Both the position numbers and the translations under genes were made by a program. From Powellomyces hirtus (taxonomy: Eukaryota; Chytridiomycota; Chytridiomycetes; Spizellomycetales; Powellomycetaceae): a stretch of DNA of 64,000 nucleotides. Under the pieces are notes generated by a model. That model was not told where the DNA came from. It saw nothing but the letters and a program-made list of their open reading frames with translations, and did no database searches. The first letter of the stretch is position 1. Each line of letters starts with the position of its first letter. This document shows, one piece after another, positions 19,180 through 29,615 of this stretch. Location: NCBI GenBank assembly GCA_025526995.1, contig JAHLKG010000006.1, forward strand, positions 1,227,634 through 1,291,633. The letters run 5' to 3'.

Positions 19180-22100
19180 ATGTCCGCCTTTACCCCCTTT
19201 GCCGTAGTCGAGCTGCTTCAGTATGCTGCTACAGCACCACCAACCCCCAACCCACCACCAACCCCGCCACGTCAACCACCCTTTTCCACCGCTTCCAGCG
19301 TCTTGGCTGGACTGGGTGCTTCCTCCTCAAATCTATCAGCAGCACTCGCCTCGGTTGGCACAAGTAGAAGCGTCATAACGTCAATCGAATTATGCGGTTA
19401 GCATGTCACTGGCCACCCGAGTCGCAAAAGAGAATGTGTTGCTGACTGCCACATTCACACATGTAGACGCCAACCTCTACGTTGGGACCTCCGATGGACT
19501 CCTGTTACATTACATATTAAACCGAGCCGATCTGAGTGGCAATGATGTGAGGGATTTTTTGCCGATCATATCGCTCACAGCTCCCAACCCGTTGTCGTGT
19601 GTCTGACTTGCGGTCGGTTCTCCAGCCTCCCTCTGACCTTGAAAAAACGGCGTATACCAAAACTTCTCCCGGAGCGGGCAAGCGACCGTTGGAAACCATA
19701 TTAGCCTTCCCCACGGAATCAAAGATGGTCGTCTTCTCTGGTGAGCACAAGATCCAGAAACCCACATGGCTTTGTGAATCATGGCATTGATTTTATGGTG
19801 CGATTTAGACGGTACCGTCACCTTTTTGGAACTGGATACTTTGCGACAAGTACAACCAGTCATGTGCATGCCGGTTAAGCAAACAATATGCTTTTGCGCG
19901 GACAAGGTGGTTCAATCACCGGTTCCGCTTGCATTTGCTAGACGGAAAACTCTCATCTCGGCATACCTCGGAGATATGCTGGAAATGGATAAGGTAGGCT
20001 GTTCCAGCTTGTGCGGTCCTTGCGCGCAAGGTGCCCGACTGGCGCTTTTGTCGGCTCTAATACCCTGCCTTTGAACTTTACAAACGAAAAGGAACTGCCA
20101 CTGATGGATGGCCCGGTCATGATGATGGTCCGCCATGGATCTCGGATTTGCGCGGCGGATAATCAAATCTACAAGCTTATCTTTCTTGAAACCGGCGAAT
20201 CCATTCCTCTGTTTCCATATGATCGATCTTTGCAACGTCCGCTAGCTGCTGTCTACAACGATGGCGAGTTCCTTCTTGTCACTGCTACGCCACAAGGTCT
20301 TGGCCTAGGGATGTTCATTTCACAAAACGGGGAGCCAATACGTGGTTAGTGAAACAATCGGCCACGATTTCCGGTCCCCCACAAAGCGTTGTTGCTAATA
20401 TATCTTTCTCATAAAGGGACTTTGGAATGGTCAGCCGTGCCCAAGTCTTTAGGTTTGTATTGCAAAGCGGTCGTTAGGTACCTCGCAGCTACGTTCGAGT
20501 CTCAAACATGTATCCAGCATTCCAGTATCCATACGTGGCCGGCCTGCTGTCGAACAATACCCTCGAGGTCCATAACGTGGTCAACCAGCAACGCATGCAA
20601 ACCATCACATTCCCAGCCCATTTCAAGTCACACACAATGGTAGAAGCAACGTTCGATCTCGAACTGGCATCCAGCGCTGAAAACCCGGGCGGGACTATCA
20701 AAATACTAGTCGCCGGTTCCGACTCTGTATTGGGCATCAAGATGGCGCCATTGGCTGCACAAGTGGACCTATTGCTCAATGCAGGAAACGTGGAACAAGC
20801 GATTGAACTGGCAGAACACATCTCGCTAGGGCACCCAGAAGAAGACACCGAGCGGAAGGTTAGGAGCAGGTTGCCGCCTTACATAGCAAAGAGTATACTG
20901 AATTGCTCTCTCTCCCAAAGAGTGCGCAATTGCGTTCCCTTTATCAGCGAGCCGGATTCATCTGCTTCGAGAGGACTGATTTCGATAAGGCTCTGGATCT
21001 ATTCAAAAAAGCTCACCTTGAGCCGTCACTGCTTACGGTACTCTTTCCTGAACTTGACGACGAGCCAGCTTCAACAACAGCTAAACAAGAGGAGGCACCT
21101 GCAACTGACTGGAAGCGCATTGATGGCATTAGTGCGTGAAGCCTGTCAAGAGATCCGTCTTGATGACTGTCCTTGACTGACTTTTAACTTTTGTTTGCAG
21201 TCAACTCCTTTCTTACGACATCGGCAAAGGATCTGGATGCTGAAGTGTTGATAGGGAAAGCGAGGGTATCACGTCACTTTTCAATGTCAGATGTTTTGCT
21301 GCATTGGCTTACCTACACTCGGACGGTAGGCTATGCTGGCCGAGTATCTAATTAGTGTTCGGAGTACATACCCTAAAGACGACACGCGGCTGGAGGTAAT
21401 GGCGCAGGGAAACTCATACCACCGTGCACGAAGAGAATGCGACTAACGTACACAATATGTAGTCGATTGACATGTCGCTCCTGAAACTCAAAGCGAACGC
21501 GCAGAGTGCGGAACTGCACGCGTTTCTTTCATCGCCTGATCGTCACTATCCTCTGGAGAAGGCGGTCGCTTTCCTCGAATCAAATAAGGTGACTAATATC
21601 ATTGAAACATTGTAGCCAAGCACCGTTGCTAATTCAGTGTGCCTTCCAGCGACACTATGCATTGAGCTTGGTCCACAGGACACTTAATAAGCCTAGTGAG
21701 GTGCTGCAAATATGGCGTAGGTAGGTATACACTCAGCGCCGCAATGCCGGCTCGACCAGATATCTCAAACCAAGTTCATGACTGCGACGTAGACTCAGCA
21801 TTAAGGAGTTGGTCGACCCAGACTTCCCTGGTGTGGCTATCGTGCCCGATTATCTCGTGCATGTTGACGATAAGGACCTCATTCTTGAAACGTCGACATG
21901 GCTGCTGGACGTCGATCTCCCCGTTGGTGTGCAAGTACGTGTCCAACAGTCCATAGGGTTTTTATTAACGTCTGGACGGCCGACTCGTCCTGACATCTGT
22001 GAATCAGTCTCTAATGCATCAAGTGAACGATCTCCACGTGTTCTCTCGGGAGGAAGTCTCGTCATACCTACGCCAGCACTCCAAAGCCGCGTATTTTTTG

Positions 22101-23522
22101 TATTTGGAACACATGGTTATTGAACGACAAGATGAGGTGAGGAGAGCGGAAAATCCATCGAATCAGTCAGGCTCAGCGAAGGGAGGACGGACCGGTTGAG
22201 CTAACTTTCCTTTTGTTTATATTGAACGCAGCAGAACCAGAGCTTCCATACAGAGCTTGCTACGGCTTACGCCGAGCAGGTCGCAGCGTTTGGCAACTCG
22301 GCCAAACTGTGTCATACACTTGGTAGGTGGGGAGGTCTTTTTTCAGGATTGTCTTCGTTGTGGAAAAAGAAAAAGAAAACTCACTCTCGAGCCACATTGC
22401 CCAAAGAACGGCAGTACGCATTGCTGCAATCCCGACCCACCTTTGAGATATTTCTGGTAAAGGAGAGGAAGGACAAGGCGGAAGATCCGGACTCTGCCCG
22501 CTTCTACGCATTGCGCTTGAAGCTCCTGAGGTTCCTTCGCAGGTCAGCGTCGTATGACGCGCAGGCAGTGTTGAAGGAGCTGAAAGGGCTCAAACTGGAT
22601 CTTAAGGCTGAAATAGCCATTGTACTTGCAAGGGTTAGTTAACAATCATGATTTTTGCGCCATCTCTCTTTCCGCCCTTCCCCGCGTGAACCTCTCCCTG
22701 ACCGCTGTTGGATTTCCTGTAGACGGATGACCATGATGCCGCCCTCGCGAACTATCTTGCACTTGGGGATCATGTCAGCGCTGAGCGCTTCTGCGTTTCC
22801 CAACCGGTACGCAGTAGTTGATACAATCACCGTGACCGAGCGGGGTTCTGAACTCTCACGCTGAGCGCGGGAAACTAACACACACGTTAACAGATTGCCC
22901 TCCGCACCACCCTCTTCACCAAACTCTTTGACCTATACCTAGATTCTGGCGATCGGTAATCTACCTCCCCAGCCATCCTACCTCGCACTCCATCACACAC
23001 ACGCTTAGGGATTTCTAAGTCATTTTGTTTCATCGCTTCCAGAATGGCGCAACCGGTCCGCAACCTCCTCACGCAGCACCACGCGCATCTCGACATTCTG
23101 GCCGTCCTCGATGCTGTACCCGCCCATTGGTCTGTCGCCCTCCTTGCCGACTATCTCACCTCGTCCATGCGGGCGAGTCGAAGCGTGTGCAGTGAAAATA
23201 CGATTCTGAGGAACGTTGCGAGGGGGCAGCATACAAAGGTAAAGAAAAAAAGCGGTCCTTGAGTCAACTGGCACAACATTGAATCGAAAACTCATGCCGC
23301 ACACACTAACCCTCCACTATTTTTGGCAAAAAGGTCCACGCGCGCCTTGCGACGCTTATCCAAGACACCCCACCCCTCGTCCTCGACGTCAACGACGACA
23401 ACAACAACAACGAATACAGTGTGTTGTGCGCGGCGTGCGGGACACCGGTGCCTGACCCGCCGGCCCCGTTTGCGGCCCGTTTGTTACCCCGCTGGGAAAT
23501 CACGCATGTGCATTGTAGGTAG
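19180..23522 (+). CDS. VPS3: CORVET tethering subunit Vps3/TGFBRAP1-like
   Basis: Part of the CORVET complex that tethers early endosomes together with Rab5-type GTPases. The gene has more than ten exons. The start ATG 19,180 is the only one that leads into the conserved frame. The N-terminal CNH (citron) beta-propeller is shown by NLYVGTSDGLLLHYIL after an intron near 19,397-19,466, then DGTVTFLELDTL and a C-terminal CNH end (GLGMFISQNGEPIRG, then TLEWSAVPKSL). The central Vps39_1-type helical repeat follows (AGFICFERTDFDKALDLFKKAH near 20,945-21,015). The C-terminal Vps39_2 zinc finger ends CAACGTP...HVHC before TAG 23,520-23,522. The ECCG/LYVGT and YPYVAGLL segments resemble TGFBRAP1/Vps3 rather than Vps39. 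Several exon borders (20,860-20,900; 21,150-21,700) are unresolved. Confidence 0.82.
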
Positions 23523-24130
23523 GCGCGGAACGCGTTAGGAATTTCACAGTAATTTAGATGAGTTTTGTATGCACATGTAGCGGTGGGGGGGGGGGGGGGG
23601 GGGGGATTTTTTTTTTGGATATATTGAATTTGGGGATTGTGGATGCGGCTCCTTGGTGTGATAGATATATTTGACGCCCTTGGTACTGTACATTTGGTTA
23701 CGAAAGGGCCCGCATCCCTAACCCCCGCTTCCTCCCTCTCGACGCATGACATGTGCCCCCCCTCCCCGCGCTTGCGCACAATTAGATTGATCCTTTCTTG
23801 GCTGTCTTGTGATCGTGCTTCCCTCGTGTATGTGCACAGTAGTAGCTTCCATGCATGAAAGTGGTGTACGACGGAAAAACAAAACCCAAAGACCAAAATG
23901 CCACACGCGTGAACAGAGTTTTTATAGAGGGCCCTCGTATATAACGGCCTGTACTGGCATATATCAGAAAACACTTATCCAGGCTCGGAGAAGAACCGCT
24001 CCCCGCTGCACGATTTCGCATTCTTCTTCCACACCCCGTCCACACAACAGCACCCATGTGTCGTCCAAGGACGGAGCAAGATGAGTTATGGTATTGAGTG
24101 GTGGGGCACTGACTACATTACAATCCCTTC
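23523..24130. other. Intergenic with poly-G tract
   Basis: A run of about 22 G followed by T at 23,584-23,618; otherwise no supportable feature. The long minus-strand frame here overlaps the VPS3 3' end and the homopolymer and is not believable. Confidence 0.5.
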
Positions 24131-24194
24131 GGGATATCGCGTTTCGAGTCATGTGACTGGGAATAAGGGTCCGCGTCTTTCTGACAGGGGACTG
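24131..24194. mobile_element. Isolated terminal fragment of the Tc1-like element
   Basis: The last 64 bp match the terminus of the Tc1-like element at 55,106-56,463, including GTCCGCGTCTTTCTGACAGG and the subterminal GTGACTGGGAATA/GATATCGCG segment. No transposase is present, so this is one end left behind, lying 40 bp from the minisatellite. Confidence 0.8.
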
Positions 24195-24233
24195 TGGTGA
24201 CAGTCTCGCGGACCCGTTTCGCATACGAGACAG

Positions 24234-24480
24234 GGGTAGTCTGAGAGAAGGGTAGTCTGAGAGAAGGGTAGTCTGAGAGAAGGGTAGTCTGAGAGAAGGG
24301 TAGTCTGAGAGAAGGGTAGTCTGAGAGAAGGGTAGTCTGAGAGAAGGGTAGTCTGAGAGAAGGGTAGTCTGAGAGAAGGGTAGTCTGAGAGAAGGGTAGT
24401 CTGAGAGAAGGGTAGTCTGAGAGAAGGGTAGTCTGAGACATGAGTAGTCTGAGACATGGGTAGTCTGAGACATGGGTAGT
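24234..24480. repeat. 16-bp minisatellite, about 15 units
   Basis: Tandem units GGGTAGTCTGAGAGAA, almost perfect; the last three carry ACAT in place of AGAA. Because 16 is not a multiple of 3, all minus-strand frames stay open with a 16-residue peptide period, so the frames there are by-products. Confidence 0.95.
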
Positions 24481-24568
24481 CAATGAGAAAAATTCTTAAG
24501 CGTCCATCTTCAAGCTTGAATCCCCTCTCCACCAAACAAACCTCATCTCACGAATTGGAAGCTGCATT

Positions 24569-25073
24569 ATGGCTGAGGAGACCGAGATCCCATTCGAGTG
24601 TTGTGGCAAATTGGAACGGGGTAGGCGGTACCAATCCATGTACTGTGTGTGTGGTGACCTTAATTCTAAACCCGTACTGCCATAAGGCGATTTTCCCGAC
24701 CTGCAGTGTGAGAATTGCAAACGATGGTACCACATTCGGTGTATGGCAGAGGAACACTACGATAAGGACTGCGACAAGGATGGGCAAGCGCAAGCATATG
24801 TAGAAAAGCACTTTCGTTTCTGTAAAAGTTGTAAGGGAAAGCTGCAGGCGAAGAGGAAAGAGACAGCGGCCACAAAAGATCCGCAAACTCGCATGAAGCA
24901 AAGGACGGCACCAACGGCCCCGAAACCCCGTCCGCCTTCCGGAAAAAAGAATGTGACTTTTGATGATCAGCCTGCGGCACTTGTTGGTGCGGTTTGTTGA
25001 AGAAGTGTCGGATGCAGAGAAGTTGTCGTCGGATACAGAGACGTTGTCGTCGGAAGAGGACTTCCGCGGGCGG
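24569..25073 (+). CDS. PHD-finger protein, N-terminal exons
   Basis: The frame from ATG 24,569 encodes a Cys4-His-Cys3 zinc finger: YCVCGD, then QCENCKRWYHIRC and FCKSC, the spacing of a PHD finger that usually binds histone H3 tails. A TAA at 24,683-24,685 interrupts it. Removing a candidate 33-nt micro-intron (GTGACC to CATAAG, containing CTAAAC) keeps the frame and deletes the stop; otherwise this is a pseudogene. After the finger comes a Lys/Pro-rich tract ending at TGA 24,998-25,000, while a different frame carries an acidic Ser/Glu stretch to a GTACGA donor near 25,078, so another splice or frameshift is needed. It probably belongs with the exon repeats and the exon at 25,772. Confidence 0.5.
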
Positions 25074-25078
25074 TTAAA

Positions 25079-25450
25079 GGTACGACTCTTTCAGGATTCC
25101 CGTGAAGAAACCTGTTTAATGATGATTGCTTTTCTTCCTCTAGCGGCCTCCGTCGCCACGGAAAGCCGAATGGCGACTTCCAGACTTCCCGAAGAGGGCA
25201 GAATTCCCGTGAAGAAACTTGTTTGGTGATGATTGTTTTTTCTTTATCTAGAAGCAAGTGCTGCGGGCCCCGTCGCCGAAGACAACCGAATGGTGACTTC
25301 CAGACTTCCCGAAGAGGCTGAAGGTACGACTTCTGCAGGATTCGCGTCAAGAAACCTGCTTGGTGATGATTGTTTTTCTTTATCTAGAAGCAAGTGCTGC
25401 GGGCCCCGTCGCCAAAGACAACCGAATGGTGACTTCTGGACTTCCCTCCC
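25079..25450 (+). repeat. Tandem repeats each holding a mini-exon and an intron
   Basis: Three imperfect units start at exon-like segments 25,144, 25,252 and 25,388. Each is preceded by a pyrimidine-rich TTT...CTAG acceptor and two are followed by a GTACGA donor. The segments share the peptide APSPK..EW.LPDFPKR. The first has CGA where the later two have TGA in the same place, so only the first is open in that frame. The spacing is 108 and 136 bp. Confidence 0.6.
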
Positions 25451-25718
25451 TCGGACTCCCAGTTCAATACCCGAGTGCCGCCATCGCAGCCACATCTGAA
25501 ATAACCGCATGCTGTTCACCTACCTCTTGTTTGATTTTCTCCAACAAGAACGCAGTTATTTCAGGTGTGGGCGGCACTTGTCGCGTTTTGAACTGGGATT
25601 CCGAGGGAGGGAAGTCCAAAAGTCACCATCCGGTTGTCCTTGAACTCGGTTATTTCAGGTGTGGCTGCGATGGCGGCACTTGTCGGATTTTGAACTGCGA
25701 GTCCGAGGGAGGGAAGTG
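25433..25718. repeat. Imperfect long inverted repeat (fold-back)
   Basis: The left arm about 25,418-25,507 is the reverse complement of two right arms, about 25,552-25,640 and 25,645-25,718. Shared words include GACTTCCCTCCCTCGGA against TCCGAGGGAGGGAAGT and CTGAAATAACCG against CGGTTATTTCAG. A transcript could fold into a hairpin of 70-85 bp with either right arm. Confidence 0.75.
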
Positions 25719-25771
25719 TCCTTGCATATTCACAGAGAGATAAGCATTCAGAAATAAAAAGGGGACCGTAG

Positions 25772-26040
25772 TGGCAGGCCAACCGGGGCATTATTCGTCG
25801 GTGGGGCAAAACTGCAGGAGGGTTTCTGATCAGTGTTCCTAAAACTTTGCCGGAGCTACTGAGCCGAGCCGAGAACCTGTTGGGGATGACGCAGGAAGCC
25901 GTGGCAATCCGACTGCCGGTCACAAATGCGAAAGGACTTGATTTGGATGTGTTGCCCCGCACCTACGTCGCCACCGTCCTAGTGTTGACGGCGGAGGAAG
26001 ATGAGGGAGCTGACGAGGTGGGTGTTACACCAACTAACTT
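25772..26040 (+). CDS. Hypothetical exon, possibly the C-terminal part of the PHD-finger gene
   Basis: An acceptor-like CCGTAG precedes a frame beginning WQANRGIIRRWGK and running through FLISVPKTLPELLSRAENLLG, then an acidic end near 26,015. The leucine-rich segment recalls KHA or PB1-type ubiquitin-like domains (VP.SL.ELL), but the match is only by eye. A GTGGGTGT donor near 26,018 could end the exon. It is not certain that it joins the PHD exons. Confidence 0.35.
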
Positions 26041-27343
26041 GCGCGAAGTTGCCACCCTTCACCTGATAAACCTCTCATCTTACAGTAGTCGCACCGGGTT
26101 TTGTTTTAGTTTTTTGATATTCGTTTCTCTCTTCCTTGCTTTTTTCTCGTGCTGCAAACTCCCCCGTGCTTACATAACTATAGGTAAAACACGAGTGAGA
26201 CATACTTGTACCATGCAAAATGCAACGTCTTCGCAATGTTCGGAGTCTATTAGCATTCTGTCCAGAACGGAGCCATTTCTGCACCTTTTTGTGACTGCTC
26301 GACGAACGCGGCATGATCTTGAATCCCGAAAAGATGATTATCATGGCTCGAAACCAATGGTGTCGGCGTATCTGGATAGAGAACGGGCTGAGATATCCGA
26401 GGTGCTTGTGTAGTTAGGATGAGACTACGCATGCGGGCTGGAATCCAGTGTACTGAATTGGCGTGCGGGCTGGGAGTCTCCTTTGGGGAATGGAGTTATC
26501 TTTGCAGATTTTTGATACAGGATTTTGGCACGCCATACATGCGCCTTACATTTCATGACACGTCTACATGTGATCAAACCCTAAATATGGCTTAGGAAAT
26601 CAAACCGGGATCCGCTGATGTCCCAGCATGTAGGTTGGTTGCAATCGTTGACGAGAGCCCCAACTTCATCTTACTCAAGTGATGACCTGAAATAAAAAAC
26701 TATCACGGATATATCACAATTACAGTATCGGACCGAGGCACCGCTTCCTCGCAGAGCAGGATCCAGATGTCAGACTGTAATGAGTGCTGCTCCAATGATT
26801 CGTGGTTATGAGAAAAACTGTGGTCACCTCAAATGACCCATATGTTTTGCTTAGGGTAGAGAAATGCCGTGTGACGATAATCGAATGCAAATCACAGCGC
26901 CAACACATAATTACAGGAATGTTTTTTCCTGTATAAGAAAGGGCAAATAAACGCCGCGTGCAGCGGCCATTGTGATACAATCCTCCTTGTCACAAATCGC
27001 TGTGTAATTTTTGAATGGAAAAAAGCTCCATCATAGCAGTTATTTTTAGGACTCGAAAATTGCGATAAACACTAGCAAAGGCCATCCTTAGTCCGTGAGT
27101 ATAAAACACTACAATCGGTTACCATAAATAGTAGCAGGGTTAAGTTTCTAGAAGCCCGCTGGCCTTGATATAAAAGGCCGTCCCTCCAAATCCCATCACC
27201 CGCCATTACGACTAAGCTTCACGTCGCGTAGCTAAGCCTCGTTTCGGCAAGCCACCTCGCGCTCATTCCAATCAATTTTTGTCGATATCGTAAGTAGTTG
27301 AGGACTCATGCGTAAGACGCTTCTCTGACGCGAGAGTTTATAG
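26041..27343. other. Intergenic, nothing recognised
   Basis: No coding frame or repeat could be supported. 27,160-27,343 is the likely promoter and 5' leader of the PD-(D/E)XK gene. Confidence 0.4.
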
Positions 27344-28762
27344 ATGTCTTCTGCCGCATCTTCCCGGTCCGCCTCTTCCCGGTCCAATCTTGGCACTGTC
27401 GACGGCAGTAAGTGGGTCGTTCACGGCAACATTCAGCAAGCTTCGTTTCTAAAATGGCAAACTAGAACCCATCCTCGAAGTCTTAGCCGATCTGGGGGTT
27501 TACAACGACAATACCCAGTCAATCGAACCGAAGTAAGTACTGATCTTGACAGCGTGGAAGGGAAGAACGTAACATCTCAACAACCTCTCTTTGGCAGCAA
27601 GACAAACGGCAGTTACGACGGCCTGAAAAAATGGTTCAGATATCAAATCGGTGTCCCGTCCTTGGCTGAGATTAAACCTCTAACTTCCTTAGCTGGTGTC
27701 GAGAGGGTATGTTGCTGCTGCGATGATTTGTCGGACCCCGCAGTAGATGACTTAACCCAACTTCCTTCTGCGAAATCTCCAGGCAGAGAATCCCGCCGAA
27801 GTGCGTCTAGAAAATGCGGTGAAATCCTGGCGGACCCCTGCATTCAGTCTGGAAAAAGCTTATTCGGTTGGAGAGTTTTTGTCAGAGGACCGCTATGTGG
27901 GGCAATTCCTGTCGGCTGCTGAGGCCTTCGTGGATGGGTTGGGAGCCGATTTCTCAATCACGAAGTATTTGGTCTCGTATGGGTTTTCCAAACTTCCTAG
28001 TAATAACCACTATTCTTCTCTACGTCCTTCAATAGCTCCCAGCAATTGATGCGGCTGCCCAATGCGTTGCAACTATCGGCTAGCGGCGGAAAACCGGATT
28101 TCGGCGTCTTCATTCATGACCCCCCTGTTTTTACGTCGGACAAACTGGGGGTTTGTCCAGTCGCCGCAGAATTCAAAGGATCAGATTCCCCACATCTGCA
28201 CGCTGTTCCGCAATTGGGCTGCTACTTGTGGGGAGCTCTAGCCTCACAACTCATAGCCGGAATCCCACAAGAAGACGCCGCAGCCATGGGTTTTACCATA
28301 GCACAATCCCCACCATCCGCCGTGTTTTTCGCGATGTATGCCGAAAGTACTCTCCCAAGAGTTTCTTCTACGATACGCGCACAACCCTATCCTCCCCCCT
28401 CACAGAAACCTACCCTCAATTTCACTCTCCGGTCGGTGTCCAAACCGCTAACGCTAACCGATGCCAGCGACAATGATGCTGCCGTACTCTTCTTTTTACG
28501 GTGTTTCCGGCATGCGAAGAACATTCAACTACTGCTCCTGCACCTCAAAAGTATCGACCGTTTGAAGTTGATTGCCGCGGCAGAGCCCAATGATGATGAG
28601 TCGGGGTCAGACGATGAGATGGACTTGGTGGTGGAAAAGCAGGCCTCAGAGGAAACTTTGGGTGAAGAGGCGGAGGAAGAACATGGGCGGGGGCGGATGA
28701 GGAACGAAGAGAAGTTTCGGAAGAATGTGAACGAATGGTTGGCTGGCATTGCTCCTGTATAA
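27344..28762 (+). CDS. PD-(D/E)XK nuclease-fold protein (hypothetical)
   Basis: Five exons with consistent phases (27,344-27,407; 27,466-27,532; 27,598-27,706; 27,783-27,971; 28,043-28,762) give 382 residues. Exon 5 has KPDFGVF followed 23 residues later by AAEFKGSD, i.e. Asp162, Glu186 and Lys188, the spacing of a PD-(D/E)XK restriction-endonuclease fold; the following helix (HLHAVPQLGCYLW) fits. The N-terminus is Ser-rich, the middle helical (EVLADLGVYND, LKKWFRYQIG), and the C-terminus acidic (about residues 325-370). Nucleases of this fold occur in fungal and oomycete effector (Crinkler-like) and mobile-element-linked proteins; no LFLAK-type header is visible. Activity and role are inferred, not shown. 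Confidence 0.6.
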
Positions 28763-29480
28763 CCATTGTTTGTTAATATGACCCCGGGCTAGGATATGTT
28801 ATGAGCCCATGATCCTTTGCGCCCAGCGTCGTGCACCCTCGACTTCGTGATTGCATTGCAGCCCCCCTTAGATTCGCAGGTTAACGCAAGCTCTAGTCCA
28901 GGGTTCAATGCTGACGGAACATATAAACCAGCTGATCATAGGCTCATAAATCCGTGTGCACGCAACGAGGAAGGTTCAAGTTCAATACAACTGGAAAGTT
29001 GCAGATTCTCTTCCTGAACATCTTTTGCGTCTGCTCGCCACGGATCAGTTTAAGCTTCACCAAAACAAGTCCGGGCAGTTTTGACTTTGACTGCTGAGTT
29101 CCACATGCCTACCTCATTGTTGTCCATCATTCGTCGTATGTATAGGCAGTTCAGGCTCAAAGCCTTTGGGGAGAGAATCGGTTATACTTGCCCTCCGCAG
29201 CTTTAGTCTTCCGTATGGGGTGCTTTGTTCTCATCAATTCAACAGCGTCCTTGTGAAATCAGGGAGTTTCAGGCCCCCACGAAAGCCTCGATTGATTCTA
29301 CACATTCAGAGGTCGGTGCATTCATGCACTTCAGAAAGATTCTTTTGATTGGCATTTCGTGACTTTGCCTGCGCTGGAAATTTCCGGCTTGGATTGCGAC
29401 ATTGACTTGCATATTGACAGCGCCAAGCAACCCGAGAGTATAAAAAGCGGAGGTATATCCTACCCGACACCTCCCAACAC
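28763..29480. other. Intergenic; promoter of the truncated rhodanese at its end
   Basis: No supportable gene. A TATA-like GTATAAAAAG at about 29,438-29,447 lies some 35 bp before the ATG of the next feature. Confidence 0.4.
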
Positions 29481-29615
29481 CATGGCCAACTCCATCGAAT
29501 TCATCGAACCCGAAACTCTAGTCGCCCTCCTAAACGACAGCACCAAAACGCCCCAGTAAGTTTGCGCCCACACGTTAATGATTAACCATAACCACATCAA
29601 CAGCAAAGACTACCG
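29481..29615 (+). pseudogene. Decapitated rhodanese (Cdc25/Acr2-like) gene, exon 1 plus start of exon 2
   Basis: ATG 29,481 opens an exon of 25 codons (FIEPETLVALLND) typical of the N-terminus of small fungal rhodanese phosphatases or arsenate reductases (Acr2/Ibp1 group). A GTAAGT donor and CAACAG acceptor follow, then KDYR. After that the expected conserved VVDVRD segment and catalytic Cys loop are absent: the frame stops at once and a CT-rich tract follows. A TATA box and start context are intact, so only the 5' end of a gene remains. Confidence 0.5.

Noticed and set aside
23306..23974. Minus-strand frame of 222 codons
   Set aside because: Overlaps the VPS3 zinc-finger exon and a poly-G tract; no motif.
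24118..24535. Repetitive peptides in all three minus frames
   Set aside because: Product of the 16-bp minisatellite, open in every frame because of its period and sequence.
28861..28880. Match of CCCCCCTTAGATTCGC to the Gypsy polypurine region
   Set aside because: Only 16 bases agree with no flanking similarity; probably chance or too small a scrap to call.
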